Origin: Mastigamoeba balamuthi
Taxonomy: Eukaryota > Evosea > Mastigamoebida > Mastigamoebidae
Reading direction: 5' to 3'
DNA: 54,888 bases
Assembly: GCA_902651635.1 (NCBI GenBank)
Contig: CACRSC010000011.1
Span: forward strand, 88,956 to 143,843
Below, one piece after another: positions 33,515-42,771 of this stretch. The notes beneath the pieces are model-generated. The model was not told the DNA's origin. It saw nothing but the letters and a program-made list of their open reading frames with translations, and did no database searches. Made by a program: the position numbers and the translations under genes. Within the stretch, counting starts at the first letter, position 1, and each line of letters opens with the position of its first letter.

Positions 33515-34575
33515 ATGGCGAGCGTGGAGCCCAGCAGATGCGGCCGATGCGGTGGGGAGAGCGACCGTGCGTTGCCGTCGAGCGACGAGGAGATGGGCTG
33601 CAGCACCGACGAGGCCTCCGGGGCGTGCAGCGTCGACGAGCAGAAGCGGGAGCAGCGGGAGCAGCGGACGACGGCCGCCGGACGCTCGCCGCGTGGGGCG
33701 TCGCCGTTCGTCGACAGGCTCTACGACGTGCTCGAGGAGGCGCGGGCACCGCGGATGCTCTCGTGGTCCAAGAGACACCACGGATGCGCCTTTGTTGTCC
33801 GTGAGTGAAGCACTCCCTTTCGCCCACGGGCTTCTCTCTCATTCTCTCTCTCCCGCTTTTTTGCTGCCGGTCCCCCCGCCCGCATTTGTGCTCTCTTATC
33901 TCTTCTGCTGTTCCGCGCCAACACGAGAGAACACCGCACAGAAGTTGAAATTAAGCCAAATGGGCTTCGTTTCGCGCCCCCAGCGGCACGCTCACGAGAG
34001 CTCATCCCAACCGCTGCAGACGCGCCGGAAGAGTTCTCGGCCGAGGTGATGCCCGCGATGTTCCGGATCTCGAGCTTTGGCGAGTTTGAGAGGTAACATC
34101 CCGAATCCCCACGCGGCCCTCTCGCCCGCCACACGCGATCTGACCGCACGGCCCTTCCAGGACGCTCGAGTCGTACGGGTTCAGCAAGATCAAGTACAGT
34201 GCGGGCTGGTGCTTTGCGCACCCGTACTTTGCAGCGGGCAAGCCCAAGTACCTGCACCGAGTGCGCAAGACCAACGGCTTCCACCCGCGGCTGCCCGACT
34301 GCTGGGAGCAGGCGCGCTGCTGCAACGACAACGGCGACGCCGAGCTGCTGGCGGACCTCCGACGGGAGGTCGCCGAGCTGCGCGAGCAGGGCGCGCAGCT
34401 GGCGACGACGGTGCAGCAGCTGCAGGGCGCCCTGCTGCAGAGCCAGTTCAGGACGATACGTACCGAGTCGCTCATTCGCGTGCTCGACAACTCCCTGCCG
34501 CCCGCCTCTGGCCGCGCTGTCCCCCCGGTGCTCTGCAGGTCGCAGCAGCTGGACCAGGAGCACCACGGGATCTGA
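33515..34575 (+). CDS. Compact heat-shock-factor (HSF) type transcription factor
   Basis: Exons 33515-33800, 34020-34092 and 34161-34575 give 257 aa. After a Cys/Ser/Glu-rich head, the HSF DNA-binding domain runs from 'SPFVDRLYDVLEEARAPRML' through 'WSKRHHGCAFVV', 'PEEFSAEVMPAMFRISSFGE', 'FERTLESYGFSKI' and 'WCFAHPYFAAGKPKYLHRVR'. It keeps the winged-helix landmarks F-x-x-x-L, SW, F-x-x-x-(V/L)-x-P-x-x-F, YGF-x-K and HPxF. The 73-nt middle exon falls within the recognition region. A short coiled coil ('LLADLRREVAELREQGAQL') corresponds to the HR-A/B trimerisation region. There is no long activation tail, so it is smaller than most HSFs. Whether it responds to heat is unknown. Confidence 0.88.
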
Positions 34576-34920
34576 GCAGGGCTGGGGCAGCCTACACGCA
34601 ACTGCCACCGACTGCATTTCTTGTTTCCAATTAAACGCACACACCGAATTGCCAAACCCTGCAGGACTCGCCCCTCTCGCGGCCCCTCTCCTCATCCCCC
34701 TCGCTCCTTATACCCCGGCCTCGAGGCCTGGGGTAGACCTGCGTAGGGGCCACAAACGCACCTCTAATATACGAGCCAACATGGCCTAGGCGCCACATAC
34801 ATGCATGTCGGAATCGCTAAGTTGTGCATTTCTATATCCGCATAACGCGTGTTGTGTCAAACGTTGCCCCGACCGAGGGGACGCGCGCAGGAGGAGGGGG
34901 GAGGAGGAGGGTCCGCTCTT
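34576..34920. other. Spacer between convergent genes
   Basis: No gene is seen between the HSF-like gene and the minus-strand gene ending at 34921. Confidence 0.5.
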
Positions 34921-35586
34921 CTAGAAGGCGCCGTCGAGAGAGAATGGTTCTTGGAAGACGTCGTGCTCCATGAACCCGTACGGGTCCTCGAGCTGGAACC
35001 CCGTGGCCTCAAACTGCACGCCAGCACCAGCGACTGCCACCGCAGCCCCCGCACTCGCTGCCGCCTGCTGCTGCTGCATCTGTATCTGCATCTGCTGCTG
35101 CTGCTGGGCGAACACGAACTGCTCCACGGGAGCGGCGACGCACTGGGCCTGCGCAGCGACGCCGTACGACGGCGACGGGTAGTCGTCGCTCGACACGCTG
35201 AACGTCGACGGCGACGCAGACGACTCGGTGTCCGACACCGCCGCCGCCTCCGCCGCCGGCGCGGCAGCGACGGTGGCCGGCACGGCAGCCGCGGCCGCTG
35301 CAGCAGCGGCAGCAGCGACGGCAGACCCGCAGACGGCCTCCTGCTTGACGTGCATCGCCGCGGCCCGCGAGAGCTCCGAGGCGACGACCTGCCCGACGAA
35401 GCTCGGCACGAACTTGCCGCCGGCCGAGACCATCAGCTGCGTGATGGCGCTCGAGAACAGCGTGTCCGTCTCGGGCGACAGCGAGACGGGCATCGCCGAC
35501 GAGAGCGACGACGGCGAGGAGCCGTCCGCAGCGTCGGCCGAGGGCTGCGAGGCGAGCCAGGCCTCGACGTCCTTGAGGACGGGCAT
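34921..35586 (-). CDS. Poly-Ala/poly-Gln protein (unrecognised)
   Basis: Single exon, 221 aa. The N-terminal ~90 residues have a helical look ('MPVLKDVEAWLASQ', 'FVGQVVASELSRAAAMHVKQ'). These are followed by a run of 12 alanines, Ser/Asp-rich sequence, a Gln/Met stretch, and an acidic aromatic C-terminus ('FQLEDPYGFMEHDVFQ'). Such composition is common in transcription regulators with activation domains, but no DNA-binding motif is visible and I do not recognise a family. An upstream exon cannot be excluded. Confidence 0.6.
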   Translation of the reverse strand: MPVLKDVEAWLASQPSADAADGSSPSSLSSAMPVSLSPETDTLFSSAITQLMVSAGGKFVPSFVGQVVASELSRAAAMHVKQEAVCGSAVAAAAAAAAAAAVPATVAAAPAAEAAAVSDTESSASPSTFSVSSDDYPSPSYGVAAQAQCVAAPVEQFVFAQQQQQMQIQMQQQQAAASAGAAVAVAGAGVQFEATGFQLEDPYGFMEHDVFQEPFSLDGAF

Positions 35587-35929
35587 CTTCTTGACGTGTA
35601 TGCGGCCCGGCCATAGGCGCAGGGGAGAGAGCCAGGGAGAGCGCCAACGCGGTGTGCGAACTTGATGAGTTGTATGTAGTAGTAGTACTCTTATTAATCG
35701 TCGCGTGTATTGACGGGTTTGTTTGCTTGTTTGGGAGGGGGAAGGGATGGTACTGTTGGCTGTGTCGTGCAGCGTGTAACGTGTAACGTGCTGTGCTCGT
35801 GATGTGCAGTGTAGTGTTGCTTAACAGACAGACATACGCTCTCGTCTCCACAAAGGCCCTCGTGCGGTTTTTGGGTCCAGAGGGCACTTTGGCGGGGGCT
35901 CTTGGGGTCTGCGCGCCCAGGCAGCGCGC
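35587..35929. other. Spacer between two minus-strand genes
   Basis: No coding signal. It contains short repeated GTGTAACGTGTAACGTGCTG-like sequence (about 35773-35795) of unknown meaning. Confidence 0.45.
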
Positions 35930-36239
35930 TCAGCAGGCGACCGGGGGCCGCACGCCGCGCGGCTGCCTCCAGGGGAGCTGCTGCTCCTTCCACCACCTGC
36001 CGGCGCCCTGGGCCGAGGTGCCGCTGAAGCGGCCGGGCGAGAGGACCCCCGCGATGGCCGGCGACGTGCTGGCGATCACCTTGGCCTTGACGCCGGGGCT
36101 GACCGTCACGATGAACGCCTTGACCTTCTCGCGGACCACCTCGGCCTCCTCGTCCGACGACGATGACGAGGGCTCGGAGCCGTCCATGTCCTCGACGTCC
36201 CAGTGCGGCCTGATGGCAGCGGACGGCCTCCTGTGCTGG

Positions 36240-36270
<31 letters not shown>

Positions 36271-37063
36271 CGGGGTTGCTCTGCGACGGGCGGGTGCCGG
36301 CGTCGGGCCTCGGGGGCACGGGGGGCTTCTGGGCGGCGAGGACGAGCAGGGGCTCGGCGTAGTCGCGCATCTCCTCGACCGAGACGCAGGCGTCGAAGGC
36401 GAGCAGGCCGAGCAGCGTCATCTCGAGGCCGTTGAACTCCTCGGTGCTGACGCCCGCGACCTCGGCGAAGTACTTGTTCGAGTAGGTCGCGTCCTCACAG
36501 AACTTGATCGCCGCCACGAGGCAGACGGCGTAGAGGCGGTGCACCGTGCGCTGCGAGAGCACGAGCGCCGTCGACGACGAGAGCGCGCGGTCGAGCAGCA
36601 CGAGGGCCGTCGCGAACTGCCCCGCGGGCGCCATCGTGTACTGCGCCAGCCGCTCCATGTAGTCGTCCAGCGCGATGTCCGGCAGCCGCGTGCCCCCGAA
36701 CCCGCAGCTCATCTGCACGCACGCGTCCGCACCGAGCCTCTGCGAGCAGAGGGGGTCAGCGGAGATCCTTCGGTGGACAGAACGTTGCGACAAACTTCCC
36801 GGGTGGGCGAATGGTGCAGGCAGCGCTGAAACTGACGGGGGTGGGGGCCGCACCCGCTCGTTGACGCTGCAGACGCGCGTGAGCGTCTGCGAGACGGCGC
36901 GCAGGAACGTGGTCGTCGGGGCCTTGTTGGCGAACTCCTTGCTCTCGAGGTAGGCCTCGTGCGCGGTCAGCAGGCCCGCGGCGGCCGAGCGCAGGCGCGA
37001 CCTGAGCGTCAGGTCCTTGAGGGCTCCCAGCACTTTGCACGACAGGCGAGACGAGCACATCAT
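35930..37063 (-). CDS. PHO80/P-U-type cyclin
   Basis: Exons 37063-36854 and 36739-35930 give 339 aa; the 114-nt intron (donor GTGCGG) lies in an otherwise open frame but removes a non-conserved Pro-rich segment. The cyclin box (about residues 60-205) follows the PHO80-like pattern: 'LDDYMERLAQYT', 'ATALVLLDRALSS', 'LSQRTVHRLYAVCLVAAIKF', 'EDATYSNKYFAEVAGVSTEE', 'FNGLEMTLLGLLAFD'. This subfamily pairs with PHO85/CDK5-like kinases in nutrient, phosphate or cell-cycle control. The C-terminus adds Pro-rich sequence, nine consecutive glutamines, an acidic Ser patch and a basic tail not present in yeast Pho80. Confidence 0.88.
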
Positions 37064-37916
37064 TCCCTCCGCAGCAGCGCGATTCCTTTACAGACGGTGG
37101 TGGTACAGGGGGCGCGGGCGGTGCGTCGCGCCGGGTGTGGGGGAGGCCTCTGCGGGTGGGCTTATTTTACACAACTAAGCGACCGTTAGGAGAAGCGGGT
37201 GGACTTTGACAGGGGCTGTAACTCTTGTTGATATTCCGCGCTGCACGTCGGCTGCACCTGCTGTCCGTAATCAACTGAGCCCCGGAAGCACCTGATGCAA
37301 CTGCAACCGCCCGATATCCCCAAGCGCGCGGTCGCGGCGCACGGCGGGCGCGCAGGCGCCGAGGCGACCTGTGGCCCGATGGGGGCATGGGGGTGCATCT
37401 CGCACTCGAACAGGCTGAGTCAAAGATGCACAAAAGGTACCCTGGTCCCTGCACGTCGCGCCACGTGTGCTCGCCAGCATCCACGACACGCAGACGAGCG
37501 TCGCCATGGGGGGCTCTAGCGGTGCCCAGGGGGGCAGCAGCGTGGGAGGGGACCAGAAAGGAAGCTGACCGATCGAGAACCGGAAGGCGGCATGGCCTGA
37601 TGCGGATGGTGATTCACCCCGTCTTTTTACGCGTGCGTTGACCTTTCTCATAAACCCCACACGTATCCCCTGGAATGCCCGACGAGGTGCATAAGTTGAG
37701 ACCCTCACCCAGACCATCCCGACGTTCATCAACAGGGCCATCCAGGGCCGCAAGGCAAGCAGGATTCCACTGGGCACTGCTCTCACTATTCTGGAGCAGC
37801 GCGAACGCACAGCCCCAGGCTTTGTGGAATCAGAGACAACAGATATTTTGTAAATATCGCCCAAATATCCTGGCAATAAATCCTCTCTCGCAATTGCGAG
37901 CGGCGTTGCGCGTCTG
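37064..37916. promoter_or_regulatory. Divergent intergenic region, cyclin and LIM/F-box genes
   Basis: No gene is recognised in 853 nt. AGATATTTTGTAAATATCGC at 37841-37860, continuing into CCAAATATCC, lies about 47 nt before the LIM/F-box ATG and contains an imperfect palindrome. Confidence 0.4.
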
Positions 37917-39930
37917 ATGTCGCTGGAGAACCTGATGGCGTGGGCCGCCGGCAGCCACCCGGACTGCCGCGTGTGCGGCAAGCTGGCGTACCCCGCCGAG
38001 CGTGTGCGCGTCGACTCGGGCGTTGTGCACCGCGCGTGCCTGCGCTGCTCCGTCTGCGGCCGCCTGCTGCCCCCCAACCTCTTCCGCACCATCGACCAGT
38101 GCTGTCCCCCCCCGCCTCCGTCATAGCCCCCTCCTGGCGCCTGACCCCGCAGCAGCGTGTTCTACTGCGCGGTACACTACGCGCAGGCTGCCGAGGGGAA
38201 GAACAGCGTGGTCGCCCAGCCAGCGCCCCCAGCAGCAGCGGTCCGCGAGCCCCTCGAGTCGCCGTCCAGCGCACCGGCACGCGCACAGCACCGATGGGAG
38301 GGAGGGGAGGAGGAGGGGCAGCACAACGAGGCAGCGGTCTCACTGCCCCCCGAGCGCACTCAGCAGGCCGCTGGCAGTGACAGCGAGGGCGACGCGGCCC
38401 AACACGAGGCAGCGGGCGGCCGGGGACCAGCGGAGGACCCCAGCGCTCTCTGCAGCGCCACCAACGGCACAGCGCAGCCAGCGGCGGGCCAGCAGGCGCA
38501 GGAGAGGCCAGGGGCCACGGAGGAGCAGCCCCCTGCGGCGCAGGAGCGGCCCCGGGCGGCCCAGGACGACGAGGCCGCGGAGGCGGAGGCGCAGAGGGCC
38601 GCGGCCAACGCAGAGCGCGTGCGCAGGATCGTCGAGCGCCAGTCGCAGCGCGAGCGGGCGATGGCAGCCAAGGCAGCGCTGCCACCCGCGCGCCCGGCGC
38701 CCGAGCGCTCGTCGGCCGGGTGGTCGCGGACGGGCGGCTCGTGGACGCGCCAGTCGCTGCGCGAGGACGAGAGACTGCCTGCGGCACGCCACGAGGCCGA
38801 GGCGAGGGACCGCGGGCTGCCCACGGGGTCGCAGTGGGCGCGGACGGCCGTGGGGTGGTCGCGGGGCTCGGACCCCGTGGCGCCCGCGTACAGGATGCCC
38901 GCGACGCCGTCGATGCTGCCGTCGTGGCTCTACGCCGAGCTGGCCGTCGGCGTTTCGCTGCGGTCGCCGTCCCGCGAGGACTTCGTGGCCGCCGCCGCGT
39001 GCCTTCGGGCGCTGTTCCTCCAGTACTACACCGTGCGCCCTCGTTGCCGTCGGAGGGGATCGGCCGCTAGTGGCCGCCTGTGGCTCTATTTCTGTCTCGT
39101 GGCCCGGAATTACATTTCGCCGTTCCCGAATTCAATTCGTTTCGGGGAAACGCGCCAATGCTGCAGCTCACCCGCGCCCTTCCCCCCGCGGACGGGCCCC
39201 TCCTTTGGCGCAGGACAAGGGGCAGATACAGAAGCTGATGCTCGCGGACGTGGGGTTCGCCGTGTCGGTGCTCTCCTCGCCCGGCGTCTCCGCGGACATC
39301 TCCGCGATCCTCGAAGTGCGCGCGCTGCTCCGCGCAGCCGTGTCCCGCGCCCGCGAGCTCGTGGAGCGCCGCGCTGCGGTCCCCCTGCCCGTCGTCGCCG
39401 AGCAGCGCGCGCTCGCGGACCTCACGCTGTGGCTGGCCGCCGCCTGCGCCCTCAGCCCCGCCGCCGCCGTCGTCGATGACGTCACAGACGGTCACATGGA
39501 CCTGGCGTCGTGCGACGACAGCACAGTCGAGGCCGTGGCGTCGTTCCTGGACGACCCCGGTGACGTGGCGTCGCTGGCCAGCACCTGCAGGCGGCTACAC
39601 GTCATCTGCAGCCGCGAGACGCTCTACGAGCGCATCGCGAGGCGCAGAGCGCCGGCCGAGGAGTTCGCGTGGGCCGCGCCGAGCGGGGGGTGGCGGGCGT
39701 GGGTGCGCCAGAACGTGTGGGCCGCGGGCTCTGTGTGGTGGAGGGAGCCCAGCGGGCTGCTGCGCTGCAGGGCCTGCGACGAGTTCTACTGGGCCTACGC
39801 CAACGGCACGGGGGCCTGCAGGAGGTCGCAGTCGCGGCGGCACGAGGGCAGGCCTGTCAGGCCCGCCACCGTCGCCGCCGAGGTACTCACGCGGCGCGTG
39901 CCCGTGGTCAGCAGCGTGATCCTGGGCTGA
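37917..39930 (+). CDS. LIM-domain / F-box fusion protein
   Basis: Exons 37917-38098, 38156-39032 and 39214-39930 give 591 aa. Residues 17-68 form one LIM zinc-binding domain with all eight ligands: 'CRVCGKL', 'HRACLRCSVCGRLLPPNLF' and, across the intron, 'FYCAVHYAQ'. A 200-residue Ala/Glu/Arg low-complexity and charged segment follows, with Trp-rich short repeats ('SAGWSRTGGSWTRQS' and 'GLPTGSQWARTAVGWSRGSD'). Near residues 450-496 'VEAVASFLDDPGDVASLAST' and 'CRRLHVICSRETLYERIAR' fit the F-box pattern. The C-terminus has 'LLRCRACDEFYWAYANG'. If both domains are functional it could link LIM-bound actin or adhesion partners to an SCF ubiquitin ligase (inference). Confidence 0.75.
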
Positions 39931-40384
39931 GGCGGGAGGCGGTCGCCGAGGAGCAAAACACAGCGGACAATGTACAGATATGCACGGATCAAGTGTCTCA
40001 CCCAATCCGCCCAATCTGCCCAATCCAATCATTGCCGCCCGGGTGGTGTCTGCACGTCGCCCTCGGGCTATTCCATGCCCTGCAACTTGCCCGAGAGAGG
40101 CACACGTGCGCTCAGTTGCAGCGGAACGAACTTGTGTTCAACAGCTCGGGCGGGTCCAAAATGAGACTGAGGGCTCTTTTCCGTGTGGCCTCTGATGCAT
40201 TGAGCCCCGGATATGCAATTGTGATCGCACAGTTTCAGGCCTTTTTTGTGACAATGTATGCCGAGTTGCAGCCAAAACGGAAGTACCTCATCTTCAACAG
40301 CCCATACTCCGTATCTCACCCCCCCACAGCAATCTATTCTGAGCAGCAGGTTCATTCACTTCAATAAATCGCTGGTCTTCGATA
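39931..40384. other. Intergenic spacer
   Basis: No gene is seen. It contains short direct repeats of CCCAATCCG/CCCAATCTG (about 40010-40030) and ACTCCGTATCTCAC at 40306-40319, about 66 nt before the next ATG. Confidence 0.45.
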
Positions 40385-40743
40385 ATGGACTCCGACCTGC
40401 TCTCGATATACAACCGTGTCATGGACCACGCCTTCGTGGTCCGCATCCCCAACGACCTGCACGTACCGCAGCAGCTCCGGAAGAACCTCCAGCTGGTACC
40501 CCATCCATCCCCTCGCAGCCCAGAACACCCCGAGAGACGACACCCTCACTCAAAAACCGTGGAACGCAGGAGGGGGTCCTGATGGTACAACTACCGCAGC
40601 GACGCCAGGCGGTGTCGGCCCCGAGCAGCCCTCCAGCCCGGACTCGTAGGGCGCGTCGGCCGGCGATCGAGTCGGCGGGCCCGGGCCTGGCGAGCAGCAC
40701 GAGCACGTCAGAGCCGCTGTCACCGAGACCATCGGGTTTCTAA
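40385..40743 (+). CDS. Small unrecognised protein (94 aa)
   Basis: Exons 40385-40495 and 40570-40743 join in phase 0 over a 74-nt intron (GTACCC to GCAG). The first exon reads 'MDSDLLSIYNRVMDHAFVVR' then 'IPNDLHVPQQLRKNLQL'; the second is Ser/Arg/Pro-rich. The N-terminal half looks like a folded segment and the C-terminal half like a disordered tail. No family is recognised. Confidence 0.5.
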
Positions 40744-41401
40744 TTACTTCGAAATATGACACCGACATGTGTATAGCCCGTACATAGCACCCGCCGAACA
40801 GACACAAGAAAAAAAGCCGTTTTTCTTCTCCGTGTTGGCACGTGTGTTCGAGAGCACTTTTCATCGGCACTTAACAGATTGGTGGTGCGAATTCCTCGAG
40901 AAACCTCTTCCTGGCCCGTCGGCCTTCTGCGGCACCTTTTCCGCAGACGCACGGGCGATCGGGGCCCTCCCGAAAGAGACTGTTTTCCCGCGACGAGCAG
41001 TGCGCGAGACGGAGTGTCTCTGCGGTTCCATCGGGACCGGGCGCTCTTCTGTCGAGCAGAACCAGCAGAAGGGTCTGCAGGCTCCAGAAGCCCAGAGAGA
41101 AATGCCAGCCTTCGCTCGGTGGCTGTCGGTTGAGGGGTCTCTGGCACCTGCTCTGCGCCCTGTTTAGCCAGCCACCGGTGGCTGTCTGAATGCCACAACC
41201 TCCGTGCTTTGCAGTTTTCAATGCCGCGCGACGTCTCCGTACGATTAACGTCGTAGAAGATCCTGAATGATCAGGGCCTTCTCCGACACCGCTGTTCCAC
41301 TTTCGTCGCCTCAGGCTCGAGGTAGGAGATCCACAGAATATCTGGGGGCGGCTGGGGGGCCTTCGGTTGCCCGCGGACTGCGCTGTATGGAACCCCGCAA
41401 C
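40744..41401. other. Spacer between convergent genes
   Basis: No gene is seen between the small + gene and the minus-strand RING gene. Confidence 0.45.
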
Positions 41402-42250
41402 TTAATAAACGTTTATTGTGCTGGTGATCTTCTTTCTGCACACGGGGCAGAAGGGCTCCGGCCCGCACTTGGCAGCCCTGGCGCACATCTGGCACATCAC
41501 CGCGTGCATGCACGGCATCAGCAGCACCTCGCACGGCATCTCCTTGCAGACGTAGCACATCTCCACGACGACCTCCTCTTCCACCGCCTCATGCTGGCGC
41601 TGCTGCTGAGGCGCTGGGGGCGCAGACGGGGCTCGCGCTGCCTGCCCGTCGTCGACCTCGGACGACAGGGGGAACGCGTTCCGCGCTCTTCTCTGGCTCA
41701 GCTGCCCCGCCATCGCTGTGCCGGGCGGTCTCGGCGCGTTGCTTATGGGGGGCAGCGACAGCTTCCCGGCGCCCGCCCTGCGCCACCGCGCGGCTGCCCT
41801 GAGGACGCTGGGCGGGAGGTCGAGGGCCGAGGTCTCCACCACCGCGTCTTGCGAGAACGAGAGGATGTCGTCTGGATTCGTCCGCGGGCGCATCGTCGTG
41901 TTGAGCACGGCCTCGGCGGACCCCTCGCTCGACGACAGCACGTTCTTCGAGCTGCGCCCCAGGCCCACGACGCACCCCATGTACCCCGCCGCCTGCTGCG
42001 CAGCCTGTTGCTGCGCGAGCGTGTCCTCGCGCGCGCGCAGGCGCTGCAGCTGCTGCTCGGCCCTGTCGCGCAGCGCGGGCACCGCGTTGTGGCTGTGCAG
42101 CAGCTCGTTGGGGCAGACGGCCCCCTGGTTGTCGTCCTCGGTCGCCGCGGTGAATCCGATGAAGTCGGCCGCAGCTCGCACGCCGGGGTCGCTGCCCGGG
42201 CTGAACGTCCGCTGCGGAGGCGCCGCGAACTGCCGCGGTCCGCGAATCAT
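41402..42250 (-). CDS. C-terminal RING-finger protein, probable E3 ubiquitin ligase
   Basis: 282 aa from the ATG at 42250. Residues about 70-100 form a Gln/Arg-rich helix ('RDRAEQQLQRLRAREDTLAQ'), and the middle is Ser/Pro-rich. The last ~50 residues are a C3HC4 RING: 'MCYVCKEMPCEVLLMPCMHA', 'VMCQMCARA', 'PFCPVCRKK', the C-terminal placement seen in MGRN1-, IAP- and BOI-type ligases. The frame stays open upstream to about 42390 ('NRERVYKFHLAVDALCA') without an ATG, and an AG directly precedes the ATG, so a 5' exon may be missing from this model. Confidence 0.78.
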   Translation of the reverse strand: MIRGPRQFAAPPQRTFSPGSDPGVRAAADFIGFTAATEDDNQGAVCPNELLHSHNAVPALRDRAEQQLQRLRAREDTLAQQQAAQQAAGYMGCVVGLGRSSKNVLSSSEGSAEAVLNTTMRPRTNPDDILSFSQDAVVETSALDLPPSVLRAAARWRRAGAGKLSLPPISNAPRPPGTAMAGQLSQRRARNAFPLSSEVDDGQAARAPSAPPAPQQQRQHEAVEEEVVVEMCYVCKEMPCEVLLMPCMHAVMCQMCARAAKCGPEPFCPVCRKKITSTINVY

Positions 42251-42771
42251 CCTGTTTTCTCCGCGGTTCTTTCCGCGAGATCTGCGGGTTCGTGCACGGT
42301 GACGGGCGCACGCGCACAGAGCGTCGACTGCGAGGTGGAACTTGTAGACGCGCTCGCGGTTCTCAGGCGAGTTTGATTTGAGGTACTATTTTTGGAACAC
42401 GCAGGTGAATCACGCACTGAAACTGTGGATTAGAATTGCCACTTGCAGGCTGCTGCTTTGTTGCTGCATCAGCACAGCACGTTTTCCTTTTTCCTGCACG
42501 AGACCGCACAAGCACGGAAACCGTACCGTACGAACACTCTGATGACACGGCCTATTACGGGTCTGCAAACACAGCGCCGCACGGGAGTCAGCGGATCCAC
42601 GCGGGCCAGCCTTCGATCGCGATCGGGCGCAGCTCCCCCTTAGGCCCGTTCTGCCCGTAGGCCAACGCCACTCGCTGCCTGGCCCCCATGCTGCCCAGAC
42701 TGCCGTCTCTGCGGGCCGTGATGCATGTCGGCCGGAGCTGGGAGCACAATGTGTCACTGGGTATCGCCACA
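42251..42771. other. Spacer upstream of the RING gene
   Basis: Besides the possible extra RING exon at about 42300-42390 (minus strand), no coding signal is recognised. Confidence 0.4.
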
